A stretch of DNA of 64,000 nucleotides from Acinetobacter pittii (GCF_034067285.1 NZ_CP139286.1:682001-746000); one strand, 5' to 3'; positions 1 through 9,123 are shown, numbered from the stretch's first letter. Numbers and translations are program-made. The notes: generated by a model not told the origin, from the letters alone.

Positions 1-1
1 G

Positions 2-307
2 GTACGACTTGAGCGTACAGGAATGCGAGCGATTGTTTCTGGTACAGGTGATTTAGGCCGTTTAAAAATGGAATATGTTCCGACCAGTGCTAATATTCTG
101 GTGGGTGATAAAGTGTTTAGCTCAGGCTTGGGTGAACATTTCCCGGCAGGTTACGCTGTGGGTACAGTTGCCAAAATAAGACGTCATAATTCAGGTGAGT
201 TTGCTGAAATTGATGTCACACCAGCAGCGCAATTAGCCACAGGGCACCATGTAGTTGTACTTTTCTCTGAGTCCTTAGCGAAGGAGCAGCCTTATGCCGA
301 TCGCTAA
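2..307 (+). CDS. mreC: MreC, C-terminal part (truncated by window start)
   Basis: Rod-shape-determining protein MreC, a periplasmic scaffold linking cytoplasmic MreB to the peptidoglycan elongation machinery. The reading frame is open from base 2 with no start in the window, so only about the last 101 residues are seen. They contain the beta-rich segment of the MreC family (VSGTGDLGRLKMEY, GDKVFSSGLGEHFPAGYAVGTV). The stop overlaps the start of mreD by 14 bp, which implies translational coupling in an mreBCD operon whose first genes lie to the left. The family assignment rests on residue pattern and on the mreD neighbour. Confidence 0.9.
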   Translation, partial: VRLERTGMRAIVSGTGDLGRLKMEYVPTSANILVGDKVFSSGLGEHFPAGYAVGTVAKIRRHNSGEFAEIDVTPAAQLATGHHVVVLFSESLAKEQPYADR

Positions 308-785
308 ACTCAAACGAGAAAAGCGTAAAGACCCATTATGGGGAATTATTCTCTCCGTTATTGTGGGCTCTGTACTCATGGTTTACCCGCTATCCTATGA
401 TATTTCAGGCTGGCGACCATTATTCATGTTAATGATTATGCTATTTTGGGTAGTATGTCAGCCAACATGGTGTGGGGTTTGGTTCGCATTCGGGATGGGG
501 ATTTTTACAGACTTATTGCTTGATGCACCTTTAGGTCTCAATGCCTTAAGCTTTGTAATTGTGACTTTTCTTACTCGGTTTTTAATTCGGGAACGCCGTA
601 TTTTAACTTTTGTTAATTTATGGACGATAGCAACGCTGGTCATTATTGCCCACTTAGCTTTTATGTGGGTAACACAGACCATGGGCGGAATTCATTTTTC
701 GATTGCTAGACATTGGCAACCTTTGATGACAAGTATTATCACGTGGCCAGTCGTCTATTATTGTTTGGCAAAATGGCGCATATAG
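294..785 (+). CDS. mreD: Rod-shape-determining membrane protein MreD
   Basis: Small integral membrane protein of the elongasome (163 residues, the usual MreD size). About five hydrophobic segments are visible, near residues 15-35, 43-60, 65-82, 100-125 and 140-158. The motif FGMGIFTDLLLDAPLGLNAL is typical of MreD, where a glycine/aspartate-rich stretch lies within the membrane region. It overlaps the end of mreC by 14 bp and the start of maf by 13 bp, so mreC-mreD-maf are translationally coupled. No catalytic activity is known for the family. Confidence 0.93.
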   Translation: MPIAKLKREKRKDPLWGIILSVIVGSVLMVYPLSYDISGWRPLFMLMIMLFWVVCQPTWCGVWFAFGMGIFTDLLLDAPLGLNALSFVIVTFLTRFLIRERRILTFVNLWTIATLVIIAHLAFMWVTQTMGGIHFSIARHWQPLMTSIITWPVVYYCLAKWRI

Positions 786-1333
786 TTTTAGCATCTAGCT
801 CTCCTCGTCGGAAGGAGCTGTTACAACAATTGGGCTTGGATTTTGAAATCTATAGTCCTGATATTGATGAGTCGGTACATGAAAATGAGCTGGTTCATCA
901 TTATGTTGAACGTTTAGCTAGAGAAAAGGCACAAACCGTATTGAAGCTTTTTCCAGATGCAATTGTTATTGCTGCTGATACAAGTCTAGGACTTGATGGT
1001 CAAATTATTGGTAAGCCTGAATCGAAAAAGCATGCCTTTGAAATTTGGAAAAAATTGTCTGGACGTTGGCACGATGTTTTTTCTGGACTATGCGTTGCGA
1101 ATCAACAACAAATGTTAAGTCAGGTAGTGCAAACACAAGTTGAGTTCCAGCACCTGACTACACAAGATATGGAAGATTATTGGACCACAGGTGAGCCTGT
1201 TGGAAAGGCGGGTGGGTACGCAATTCAAGGAATTGCCTCGCAATATATTCCCCAAATTCAAGGAAGTTATAGTAATGTGGTAGGACTTCCTTTATACGAA
1301 TTTGCACAGTTATTAAAAAGAGTAAAGAAATAA
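773..1333 (+). CDS. maf: Maf family nucleoside triphosphate pyrophosphatase (YhdE type)
   Basis: Maf/YhdE house-cleaning pyrophosphatase, which hydrolyses non-canonical or pyrimidine NTPs such as dTTP and UTP. The 186-residue product starts MAHIVLASSSPRRKELL, the family N-terminal signature, and carries AADTSLGLDG, GKPESKKHA and GKAGGYAIQG in the expected order. An open frame extends upstream from a TTG-like codon, but the ATG at 773 is chosen because the conserved family N-terminus begins there. The mreD-maf-rng order is conserved in gammaproteobacteria. Substrate preference is inferred from position next to rng, as in E. coli yhdE. Confidence 0.93.
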   Translation: MAHIVLASSSPRRKELLQQLGLDFEIYSPDIDESVHENELVHHYVERLAREKAQTVLKLFPDAIVIAADTSLGLDGQIIGKPESKKHAFEIWKKLSGRWHDVFSGLCVANQQQMLSQVVQTQVEFQHLTTQDMEDYWTTGEPVGKAGGYAIQGIASQYIPQIQGSYSNVVGLPLYEFAQLLKRVKK

Positions 1334-1446
1334 GGGGTTGTTATCATTCTTAAGTGAATAGCATTGTCGACGAACACTAGACAAAGTTAAAGTTAACAGC
1401 TTCTCTGACTCTTTAATAAAAATTTTATAATGCTTTGAGTTTATGT

Positions 1447-2901
1447 ATGTCAGAAGAACTACTTATTAATGTCACGCCTATGGAGTGTCGGGTGGCATTA
1501 ATCGAAAATGGAACTGTTAATGAGCTGTATGTCGAGCGTACAGTCAAGCGCGGTCTAGTCGGCAATATTTACAAAGGTAAAGTAGTACGAGTGCTTCCGG
1601 GCATGCAAGCTGCTTTTGTGGATATTGGTCTGTCTCGAACAGCCTTTTTACATATCAATGATATGGTTTGGCCTCGTTCGCAGCCTACCCCAAATGTCTT
1701 TGAATTATTACATCCTGGACAAACCCTTACTGTCCAAGTTATGAAAGATATGTTGGGTACAAAAGGTGCACGTCTAAGTACAGACCTTTCAATTCCTTCT
1801 CGCTATTTGGTTCTCATGCCATATGGAAATCATATTGGTGTTTCGCAGCGTATTGAATCAGAAGAAGAGCGAGAGCGACTACGTAATATTATTGAAAGTA
1901 TTCAAGCAGAACATAATTTACCCGGTAGTGTGATTGTCCGTACAGCTGCCGAAGGTGTGGATGAGGCAGAAATCGCACAAGACATGTGCTATTTGAGTAA
2001 GTTATGGGAATACATTCAGCGTAAGCAGACTGATGTTGCTGTCCCTTCATTAATTTTTGAAGAACTTCCGTTACCTCAACGTATTATTCGCGACTTAGCG
2101 AGCGAAGAAACGGCAAAGATTTATGTCGATTCGCGAGAGATTCATGCAAAGTTGCTTGAATTTGTAGAAGAATTTGTTCCGAATATGAAGAGTCGTCTCA
2201 TCCATTATCCGGGTGAGCGACCGCTATTTGATCTTTACAATGTTGAAGAAGATATTCAAAAAGCCTTGCAAACCCGCGTAGCTTTGAAGTCGGGCGGCTA
2301 TCTGATGATTGACCAGACTGAAGCCATGACAACGATTGACGTTAACACGGGTTCATATGTCGGTGGTCGTAGTCTTGAAGACACGGTTTTTAAAACCAAT
2401 ATGGAAGCGACTCAAGTTATTGCGCGTCAACTTAGACTACGTAATTTGGGTGGTATTCTCATTATTGATTTTATTGACATGCAAGAAGCAACTCACCGTG
2501 AAGAGGTGATGCGTCAGTTTGAAAAAATGCTTGAGCGAGATCACGCTAAGACCAAAATTACTCAAGTGTCAGAACTTGGACTGGTCGAAATGACGCGTAA
2601 ACGAACTCGTGAATCGTTAGAACATTTGTTATGTGAATCTTGTCCAACGTGTCAGGGACGTGGTTTTGTCAAAACAGCAGAGACAGTGTGTTACGAAATA
2701 TTTCGTGAGATATTGCGTTATACCCGCGCATTCGAGTCAACGAGTGGCTTTACTGTTGTTGCGCATCCTTCTGTGATTGACCGATTATTAACAGCAGAAG
2801 CACCAGCAGTAGCAGATTTAGAGCATTTTATTAACCGTGTTATTAAATTTCAGGTCGAAAATTTATATACGCAAGAGCAATACGATATCATTTTAAGTTA
2901 A
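1447..2901 (+). CDS. rng: Ribonuclease G
   Basis: Endoribonuclease of the RNase E/G family, which processes the 5' end of 16S rRNA and decays some mRNAs. The 484-residue product matches the length of E. coli RNase G (489) and lacks the long RNase E scaffold tail. An S1-like RNA-binding region is near residues 35-125 (GNIYKGKVVRVLPGMQAAFVDIG). The catalytic metal site is recognisable as TTIDVNTGSYVG and IIDFIDM. The zinc-link motif CPTCQGRG lies near the C-terminus. An in-frame TTG four codons upstream is rejected because MSEELLINVTP aligns with the family N-terminus. Confidence 0.95.
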   Translation: MSEELLINVTPMECRVALIENGTVNELYVERTVKRGLVGNIYKGKVVRVLPGMQAAFVDIGLSRTAFLHINDMVWPRSQPTPNVFELLHPGQTLTVQVMKDMLGTKGARLSTDLSIPSRYLVLMPYGNHIGVSQRIESEEERERLRNIIESIQAEHNLPGSVIVRTAAEGVDEAEIAQDMCYLSKLWEYIQRKQTDVAVPSLIFEELPLPQRIIRDLASEETAKIYVDSREIHAKLLEFVEEFVPNMKSRLIHYPGERPLFDLYNVEEDIQKALQTRVALKSGGYLMIDQTEAMTTIDVNTGSYVGGRSLEDTVFKTNMEATQVIARQLRLRNLGGILIIDFIDMQEATHREEVMRQFEKMLERDHAKTKITQVSELGLVEMTRKRTRESLEHLLCESCPTCQGRGFVKTAETVCYEIFREILRYTRAFESTSGFTVVAHPSVIDRLLTAEAPAVADLEHFINRVIKFQVENLYTQEQYDIILS

Positions 2902-2938
2902 AGTTGTAACAAGATATCGCTTAATCCTTGTTACAACT
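2902..2938 (+). terminator. 12-bp perfect hairpin directly after rng
   Basis: AGTTGTAACAAG at 2902-2913 and CTTGTTACAACT at 2927-2938 are perfect inverted repeats around a 13-nt loop, beginning at the base after the rng stop codon. Only a weak T-tract (GAAATTTTAC) follows, so this may be a transcript-end stabiliser or attenuating hairpin rather than a classical terminator. Confidence 0.45.
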
Positions 2939-3040
2939 GAAATTTTACTTTCATTCATGAATTTTAAATACTACTTACATACAGTAGCCGTAGACGTTCT
3001 CCCTATTAAACGTCTTAGCAAACAATAAGAGGTATAACCC

Positions 3041-3214
3041 ATGAATGTAAGTGAAAACTTAATTAGCAACGGTCTTAAACATGTTTTAGAAAGCACGCCA
3101 GTAAATAGCTGCTATATGTTGAATGACCAAGGTAAAGAAGTACCGATCACAACTGCAATGATTCGTTCAGTATGTCATCAGTTACTTAACCAGTGCCGCA
3201 CAATCAAAAAATAA
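3041..3214 (+). CDS. Small conserved protein, PA1571-like (57 aa)
   Basis: A 57-residue frame with ATG at 3041, preceded by AAGAGGT about nine bases upstream, a good ribosome binding site. The C-terminal half reads LNDQGKEVPITTAMIRSVC. This resembles the small PA1571-type family (DxxGxEVPIT, then a helical tail with Cys), a family of unknown function that I recall only loosely. It lies between the rng hairpin and a strong terminator, so it is probably a monocistronic mRNA. Two cysteines (45 and 52) are near the end. The coding call is strong from the RBS, the frame and the terminator; the family name is tentative. Confidence 0.7.
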   Translation: MNVSENLISNGLKHVLESTPVNSCYMLNDQGKEVPITTAMIRSVCHQLLNQCRTIKK

Positions 3215-3241
3215 GGGGCCAATTTAAAGCCCCTTAATTTT
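3209..3241. terminator. Bidirectional rho-independent terminator
   Basis: AAGGGGC and GCCCCTT form a GC-rich stem around a loop of about nine bases. It is flanked by an A-run on the left and TTAATTTTTT on the right, so it can stop both the small gene (+) and the wax-ester synthase gene (-) that converge here. Confidence 0.85.
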
Positions 3242-3243
3242 TT

Positions 3244-4629
3244 CTAACTTGCTGAATGATGTTTCATTTGTTTCTCTGCAATAATTTCTTCAAAACGTTG
3301 AATCTCATCTTCTAAATGAGTCAAAAGGTTTTGCATTTTCGGCAAAGCATTTCGACAAGCTGTTAATCCAACTTCAAGCTTATCTAAATAACTGGTCATG
3401 GTAATGTTTAGAGCTTGTCCGTCCATGACAATCGAAGCAGGGTAAAGAGCGTCTAGTTTCGCGCCATTCCAATAAAGCGGCTCACGTGGTCCTGGTACAT
3501 TGGAAATCACTAAATTGAATGCCTGACGCTTAGGAAGCATTCCTGACATGATGTTTAATCCTGCCGGTCCATAAACAACAGCACTATAGTTTAAAATTTC
3601 ATTCGCAGTCATTCGACTAAAGCGCTGCTTTGAGTTTTGCATGCTACGGCGAATGATTTCTAGACGTTCTAACGGTTGATCTTTATGGGTCCCTAAATTT
3701 GCCAAAATCATGGTAATTCGGTTGCTTACGTCAGAATCATCTGTACGTAATGAAGCTGGAACCATGGCAATCAGTGGCTTTTTAGGTAAGCTGTTTTGGC
3801 TAATCAAATATTCACGTAAAGCACCTGAACATACAGCCAGCACAACATCATTAATCGTTACGCCTAATGCTTTTGAAATTTTTCTAAGGCGGCTCAGTTC
3901 AAATGATTGGGCCGCAAAACGACGTGAAGCACTGACTCTTTGGTTTAAAATAGAAACTGGTGCCTGAAAGGTAGAAACATAATCAGGATTTTTGCCCATT
4001 TCTTTGAAGATTGTCTGAGATAGCTCTTGCATGACTTTCGGAGCGATATCGAGTTGGGACTTAATTCCACCTAAAATACTTTTAATTTTACTTGTACTTG
4101 GCGTCGGTACTTTTAGGCGTTTAGTTCTTTTGCTCTCAACACACCATAAAGGAACAACATGTTTTTCTTCTGGTGTTTTTGATAGAGATTTCTCAATCAA
4201 ACGCATACCAGCAACACCGTCGACCATTGCATGATGGATTTTAAAATACATGGCAAAGCGGTTGCCTTCGATTCCTTCAATAATGTCACAAGTCCAAAGA
4301 GGCTTGGCACGGTCAATTAGTGAGCTATGCTGCTGTGAAATATAAACCAGAAGTTCGCGAATACGGCCAGGATGAGGCAGAGCAATGTGGCGAAAGTGAT
4401 GATCGATATCGAACTCTTCATCTTCATCCCAAAATAAGCCATTTAAACGGTTATTGAAGGGAGGAATAGGAATACTTTTTGAGCGTCTAATATCTTCTAC
4501 TAAATCATGTACAAAGGTTTCTGGTGCATTTTCAGGAATTTCAAATAAAAATAATCCACCGACATGCATGGGTTGCTGTCTTTTTTCAAGTGACAGAAAA
4601 ATGAAATCAATTGGGTGTAATGGACGCAT
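3244..4629 (-). CDS. atfA: Wax ester synthase / acyl-CoA:diacylglycerol acyltransferase (WS/DGAT)
   Basis: Bifunctional acyltransferase that esterifies fatty alcohols or diacylglycerol with acyl-CoA to make wax esters and triacylglycerol storage lipids. The 461-residue product is nearly collinear with A. baylyi AtfA (458 aa). It starts MRPLHPIDFIFLSLEK and has the catalytic HHxxxDG motif at residues 132-138 (HHAMVDG). The C-terminal blocks NDVVLAVCSGALR and NLVISNVPGPREPLYWNGA are characteristic. It is transcribed alone, with a terminator on each side. The main difference from AtfA is an altered C-terminal tail. The gene symbol follows the A. baylyi homologue. Confidence 0.95.
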   Translation of the reverse strand: MRPLHPIDFIFLSLEKRQQPMHVGGLFLFEIPENAPETFVHDLVEDIRRSKSIPIPPFNNRLNGLFWDEDEEFDIDHHFRHIALPHPGRIRELLVYISQQHSSLIDRAKPLWTCDIIEGIEGNRFAMYFKIHHAMVDGVAGMRLIEKSLSKTPEEKHVVPLWCVESKRTKRLKVPTPSTSKIKSILGGIKSQLDIAPKVMQELSQTIFKEMGKNPDYVSTFQAPVSILNQRVSASRRFAAQSFELSRLRKISKALGVTINDVVLAVCSGALREYLISQNSLPKKPLIAMVPASLRTDDSDVSNRITMILANLGTHKDQPLERLEIIRRSMQNSKQRFSRMTANEILNYSAVVYGPAGLNIMSGMLPKRQAFNLVISNVPGPREPLYWNGAKLDALYPASIVMDGQALNITMTSYLDKLEVGLTACRNALPKMQNLLTHLEDEIQRFEEIIAEKQMKHHSAS

Positions 4630-4761
4630 AAATCATTGTGCCTCATGCATTTTTCTAAGAAGCCCTTATATGAGCTCTTATTAGAATTATAGAACCGTAA
4701 AATTAAGTATATAGCGTTTAGAGTAGAGAAAATATGACTTTGTGTACGCAACATGACACAA

Positions 4762-4791
4762 AAAAAACCACTGATTTACCAGTGGTTTTTT
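4762..4791 (-). terminator. Terminator of cysH
   Basis: Reading leftwards, AAACCACTG and CAGTGGTTT pair around a short loop and are followed by a run of eight T residues. It sits 10 bp beyond the cysH stop. Confidence 0.88.
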
Positions 4792-4800
4792 GATAATAAA

Positions 4801-5535
4801 TTACTTTTTCATATTACCTGCATGTAATCCACATTCTTTTTGAGTGGCTTCTTCCCACCACCAGCGACCTTCACGCTCATGTTGGTTTGGTAATACAGGT
4901 CGAGTACATGGTTCACATCCAATAGAAACGAAACCGCGCTCATGAAGAGGGTTATATGGAATTTCCATCATACGGATGTAGCTCCATACCTCAGCACTTG
5001 TCCAATTCGCTAGAGGATTATATTTAATGAGTTGCTTACCTGGACCAGAGAAGCCCGCATCAGCTTGTACGACCGGAATTTCTGTACGCGTACCAGGGCT
5101 TTGATCTTTACGTTGACCGGTAATCCAGCCATCTAAAGTCGCAAGTTTTTTACGTAAAGGCTGAACTTTTCGGATACCGCAACATTCTTGGTGCCCATCT
5201 GTAAAAAAGCTAAATAAACCTTTTTCGTTGACCATGGTTTGGACAGCTTCAGATTCAGGGAAACAAATTTCGATATTGATATTGTAGTGTTTACGGACAG
5301 TTTCAATAAATTGATAGGTTTCAGCGTGGAGTCGGCCAGTATCAAGACTAAACACACGGAAAGGCTTACCTAAACGTGAAGCAATATCAATTAAAACAAC
5401 ATCTTCTGCTCCCGAAAACGAAATCGCAATTTCACCTTGTTGGCTTAAGGCAAGTTCTAAAATTTCTCGAGGGCTTTTGGTTGCATACTCAGCAGCAAGA
5501 GCATCTACGATATCAATAGTCGGAATAACGGTCAT
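4801..5535 (-). CDS. cysH: Assimilatory adenylyl-/phosphoadenylyl-sulfate reductase with 4Fe-4S site
   Basis: CysH reduces activated sulfate (APS or PAPS) to sulfite in cysteine biosynthesis. The 244-residue product has the PP-loop-type N-terminal motif [10 protein letters not shown]. It has the paired cysteines of ECCGIRK (118-119) and CEPC (207 and 210), which ligate a 4Fe-4S cluster. The redox-active Cys235 lies in KECGLH. Enzymes with the extra cysteine pairs are typically APS reductases, so APS is the likelier substrate. An ATG 10 codons upstream (5565) has no ribosome binding site, whereas AGGA lies six bases before the chosen ATG at 5535. The gene stands alone, divergent from thrH. Confidence 0.92.
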   Translation of the reverse strand: MTVIPTIDIVDALAAEYATKSPREILELALSQQGEIAISFSGAEDVVLIDIASRLGKPFRVFSLDTGRLHAETYQFIETVRKHYNINIEICFPESEAVQTMVNEKGLFSFFTDGHQECCGIRKVQPLRKKLATLDGWITGQRKDQSPGTRTEIPVVQADAGFSGPGKQLIKYNPLANWTSAEVWSYIRMMEIPYNPLHERGFVSIGCEPCTRPVLPNQHEREGRWWWEEATQKECGLHAGNMKK

Positions 5536-5719
5536 GTGTGTTCCTGGCAAAAGGCTTGGGCGCATTGATTTATGAAAAATATTCTAAAGGATAGTTGATA
5601 AAGTGCTTAGCACTTTAATTTCGAAACTTATGAATAAAATTGATTTGATCAATAACAACGCAAAACTGAAAATCTTAATGGTATGATACAGCAATTTTTA
5701 ACCAACGTTGGAAGCATTC

Positions 5720-6337
5720 ATGGAAATCGTATGCCTAGATCTGGAAGGGGTTTTAGTTCCTGAAATCTGGATCAATTTCGCAAAAAAAACAGGGATTAAA
5801 GAACTAGAAGCAACAACTCGTGATATTCCGGATTATGATGTTTTAATGACTCAGCGCCTTAATATCTTAAAACAACACGGTTTAGGCTTAAATGACATTC
5901 AAGAAGTTATTGCTGAGATGGGGCCATTACCGGGGGCAAAAGAATTCGTTGAATGGGTGAGCACTCATTTCCAACTTGTGATCTTGTCAGATACCTTCTA
6001 TGAGTTTGCTCATCCTTTGATGAAGCAATTGGGTTGGCCAACCATTTTCTGTCATAAATTAGAGACAGATGAAGAAGGAATGATTACGGCTTATAAGTTA
6101 CGTCAGCCAGATCAAAAACGCGAATCGGTTAAGGCACTGCATGGCTTAAATTTCCGAGTAATCGCAGCTGGCGATTCGTATAACGATACAACCATGCTTG
6201 GTGAAGCGGACCATGGTTTCTTATTTGATGCGCCAGAAAACGTGATTGCTGAGTTTCCACAGTTTCCTGCTATCCGCGGATATGATGCATTAAAAGAAGC
6301 AATCCGTTCGGTTTCACAGCGTACAATCCCTGCTTAA
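5720..6337 (+). CDS. thrH: Bifunctional phosphoserine phosphatase / homoserine phosphotransferase ThrH
   Basis: HAD-superfamily enzyme that dephosphorylates phosphoserine and can move the phosphate to homoserine, linking serine and threonine synthesis. The 205-residue product begins MEIVCLDLEG, with the nucleophile Asp7. It contains LSDTFYEF (motif II), a lysine in the HKLETD/PDQKRES region, and GDSYNDTTM (motif IV). It aligns over its whole length with P. aeruginosa ThrH. An upstream TTG in frame (5708) is rejected because the family N-terminus starts at ATG 5720. It is followed by a strong bidirectional terminator. Confidence 0.93.
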   Translation: MEIVCLDLEGVLVPEIWINFAKKTGIKELEATTRDIPDYDVLMTQRLNILKQHGLGLNDIQEVIAEMGPLPGAKEFVEWVSTHFQLVILSDTFYEFAHPLMKQLGWPTIFCHKLETDEEGMITAYKLRQPDQKRESVKALHGLNFRVIAAGDSYNDTTMLGEADHGFLFDAPENVIAEFPQFPAIRGYDALKEAIRSVSQRTIPA

Positions 6338-6345
6338 GAATAAAT

Positions 6346-6377
6346 CATAAAAAAGGCGCTTTAAGCGCCTTTTTTAT
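6346..6377. terminator. Bidirectional terminator, copy 1 of an identical 32-mer
   Basis: GGCGC-TTTAA-GCGCC flanked by A6 and T6. It separates thrH (+) from the converging porin gene (-). The same 32 bases occur again at 60898-60929. Confidence 0.92.
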
Positions 6378-6395
6378 ATGAATGAGTTTTGAAAC

Positions 6396-7826
6396 TTAGA
6401 ATTTATAACCAAGTTTTAAACCATAAGCGATTGCATTGTTGTCAGAGAAGTCTGCAACATATTGATCGCTACCAGCTTGTGCGCCTGTTTGAGCTTTAGC
6501 ATCACCCAGCCAGAAATATTTTACACCGCCAGCAAGGAAGGTTTGTGGAGTAGGGCTATATTGAAGACCTAAACCTACGTTCCAATAACCTTCAGTTGGG
6601 CCTAAGGTTGTTACAGGGTTACCTGCGCCAGAGTCCCAACCCACAGAAACGTTACCCGCCCACTTGTCGCTAAGTTTACGACCAACACCGGCGTTAACAG
6701 ACCATTGGTCATCAGAATATTCAACTAAGTTAAAACCATTTGGACGTCCAACAAGTCCACCTACAGCTTCTGAAACTTTACCAAATTTATATGGCTGGAT
6801 AGAGAAGTCTTTCCAGTTTACCCATCGTACATTCGCGAATGCTACTGTATTTGCCATGATACCTGTTTGGAAATCAAGGTTTACAGATTGAGGGGTAGTA
6901 ATTGTAGTTTTGCCTTCTGAATTAATAGCTTGAAGTTTAGATGCAGGTACTTCTAAACCAGCGAGCACAGAAGTAAGACCTGGGAAATTTAATAAAGATA
7001 AGTCTTCATTAATATTGGTTTTATGGTCGATTTCAGAACGATAAGTTAAAGATGCTTTAAGCGCAATTTCTGGAATTTGATAAGCTGCACCTGCTAACCA
7101 ACCTACACCAGTAGTTTCTTTAATATTCGCATCATAACCATTGTAAAGGCTATAAGCTTGACCTCGAAGACTTACATTACCTTTAACGGTTTGTAATACA
7201 GGACCTGCATAGAAGTTAAAGTTTTGATTCGGTTGGAAGCCAAAAACAAAAGATAAGTTTTGAGTATCTACCTCAACTTTAGTTCCGCCAGTACCTAAAT
7301 ATCCATTAGCCGCTGCCAAAGCGCCAGCTAATGTTTTAAAACTGTCACTTGCTAGAATTTGGCCCTTTGCACCAGTTAATGTTTGTTCATTAACTGGTAT
7401 ACCTTTTGATTCTAATAATTGGATTGCTTTTTTAGTAACAATCCCGTCAATTGCACCAGCTGATAAAACTGAGTCAGAACCTGGATTTGAAACGAATGCA
7501 TTATTACCTGAGTATTCTGCATCCGAACCAAATGGTTGATCGTAAAGTAAACCAAAAGAGAATTTATCGTTAAGTTGTAGTTTTAAGGCTGCACTTGGGA
7601 AAAAATAATCATCGGCCATATCACCAATATTACGATTTGTTGTGCTTGATCCTGCTTCTTTACCCGCTACATCTGGGTCTAGAATAGAAATACCCGCTTC
7701 AAAGTAGTTTCCAGGCTGCAAAAATGCAGACATTGATTGTCCAGAGCGATCCAATGCTGCTGCAAAAACCCCAGTTGCAGGCAGCGTTGCTAAAATCATT
7801 GCAGTGCTCAGATGTTTTAATTTCAT
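6396..7826 (-). CDS. fadL: FadL-family outer membrane fatty acid/hydrocarbon transporter
   Basis: A 476-residue outer membrane beta-barrel of the FadL (toluene_X) family that lets long-chain fatty acids or other hydrophobic compounds cross the outer membrane. Residues 1-22 form a signal peptide ending GVFA. The mature start contains the FadL-like SMSAFLQPGNYFEAGIS. The barrel ends AYGLKLGYKF with the terminal aromatic Phe needed for BAM recognition. FSFGLLYDQPFGSDAEY resembles the family's NPF/QPFG region. It is transcribed alone, with about 600 bp of AT-rich upstream DNA. The exact substrate is unknown; the symbol denotes the family and not a proven orthologue. Confidence 0.85.
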   Translation of the reverse strand: MKLKHLSTAMILATLPATGVFAAALDRSGQSMSAFLQPGNYFEAGISILDPDVAGKEAGSSTTNRNIGDMADDYFFPSAALKLQLNDKFSFGLLYDQPFGSDAEYSGNNAFVSNPGSDSVLSAGAIDGIVTKKAIQLLESKGIPVNEQTLTGAKGQILASDSFKTLAGALAAANGYLGTGGTKVEVDTQNLSFVFGFQPNQNFNFYAGPVLQTVKGNVSLRGQAYSLYNGYDANIKETTGVGWLAGAAYQIPEIALKASLTYRSEIDHKTNINEDLSLLNFPGLTSVLAGLEVPASKLQAINSEGKTTITTPQSVNLDFQTGIMANTVAFANVRWVNWKDFSIQPYKFGKVSEAVGGLVGRPNGFNLVEYSDDQWSVNAGVGRKLSDKWAGNVSVGWDSGAGNPVTTLGPTEGYWNVGLGLQYSPTPQTFLAGGVKYFWLGDAKAQTGAQAGSDQYVADFSDNNAIAYGLKLGYKF

Positions 7827-8364
7827 TTTAATCTTTCCTTGAACTTCAAGACATTTTTTTAAAAGTAACAGAGTTAAACCGTTTAAACTGTGTTGCCTTC
7901 AAAGCTCCTAATTACAAGTAATAGAAGCTTTGATAACTCCATGTAACAAAAATAGCATAATTACAATAAGAGTAAATCTGTTATATGAACTGAGGAGTAC
8001 TCACTTTTTATACAAATAGTACCGATAATGAATGAAATATGAAGGAATATTTTCATTATTAAATTAATTTAATTAATTGATATTTATATTTTTTATCTAT
8101 TAGTGATGAGCTTTGTTTTTATGACATTTTTGTCACAAATCTAAGAAAAATGGTCAAAGATTTTTTTGTAAAAATATGAATTAAATGATTATGAAATGAG
8201 TATTAATCATCATTTTTAGTTGATAAGTCTAGTTTTTCTACATCTGTATATTATTGATTCACTTTTATATTCTTAATTTTATAAAAAAGTTTAGCTTAAT
8301 TTTTTTACCATTTGATCTATTTTTTGAGCGAAATTGGAGTCTCTATTTAAAAGCGATCATTAGA
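7827..8364. other. Long AT-rich intergenic region upstream of the FadL-type gene
   Basis: No credible gene. The region is very AT-rich with runs such as TTAATTTAATTAATTG near 8063-8080. It also has a small perfect inverted repeat TGACA-TTTT-TGTCA at 8122-8135, which could be an operator. The porin promoter must lie in its left part. I see no convincing small RNA or ORF with a ribosome binding site. Confidence 0.5.
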
Positions 8365-8400
8365 AAATAACCGAAAATAATCATCTAGATTCGGCTATTT
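8365..8400 (-). terminator. Possible terminator of the quinone reductase gene
   Basis: AAATAaCCGAA (8365-8375) and TTCGGcTATTT (8390-8400) pair with one mismatch around a 14-nt loop. Reading leftwards TTATTTTCTA follows. The stem is weaker than those elsewhere in the window. Confidence 0.45.
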
Positions 8401-8424
8401 AATTTTTAGAGCTCAAACACAGTA

Positions 8425-9123
8425 TTAAAGTGGATATAGTTTTTCATCAAATTGTTCTAGCTTAGGAAATTTTAGTGGTTCAAGCTGGTCCAAGTGAGAG
8501 AGATAATTCACATAGTCTTGAAGAAGGCTTTCTCGTGCTTCTTGGCTAATGTACGGTACGTGGTAAGCAATGAATGGAGGTAGGACTTCAAAACCAGCAT
8601 ATGCCAAAGTACCACGCTGAATTGGCGATAGATAATTTTCGATTGAACCATGAATAGAGTTCTCTCCAAACATGTGTGTTCTACCGCCGAGCGTTAAACA
8701 CAACATCGCTTTTTTACCTGCCATGCCGCCGTGGTTATAAAACCGCTTACCACCATAAAACAAGCCAGAGACGAAAACACGATCAATCCAGCCCTTTAAA
8801 ATTGCTGGAACAGATGTCCAATAAAGTAGGAAATTAAAAATAACTAAATCAGCTTTTTTTACTTTTTCAATTTCTGCTTGAATATCTGGAGCTAGAAGTT
8901 GATTTTTGCTGGCATTTCTTTGTTCAAGTGCATAGTTAAAATAATCAGGTTGATTGAGCTCTAGAAAATCCTCTTTGGACGCAACGGGGTTAAATTTCAT
9001 CGCATATAAATCTGAAACTTCTACGCTGTGCCCCAATTTTTCTAAGGTTTGCTTGGCTGTACTTTTTAGAGCAGTAGTAAAAGACTGTGGTTCTGGATGA
9101 GCATGGACAATCAGAATATTCAT
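8425..9123 (-). CDS. NAD(P)H-dependent oxidoreductase, flavodoxin-like fold (NQO1/KefF family)
   Basis: A 232-residue FMN/FAD quinone or nitro-reductase of the Flavodoxin_2 family. The N-terminus NILIVHAHPEPQSF is the family phosphate-binding loop. NFLLYWTSVPAILKGWIDRVF is the characteristic central block, where the classical P-x-x-W/Y is replaced by LLYWTSVP. GKKAMLCLTLGGRTHMFG forms the next strand and loop. It is divergent from an AraC-type regulator across a 157-bp gap with inverted repeats, so that regulator is a likely controller. The physiological substrate is unknown; two-electron quinone reduction in electrophile stress is the usual role. Confidence 0.8.
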   Translation of the reverse strand: MNILIVHAHPEPQSFTTALKSTAKQTLEKLGHSVEVSDLYAMKFNPVASKEDFLELNQPDYFNYALEQRNASKNQLLAPDIQAEIEKVKKADLVIFNFLLYWTSVPAILKGWIDRVFVSGLFYGGKRFYNHGGMAGKKAMLCLTLGGRTHMFGENSIHGSIENYLSPIQRGTLAYAGFEVLPPFIAYHVPYISQEARESLLQDYVNYLSHLDQLEPLKFPKLEQFDEKLYPL

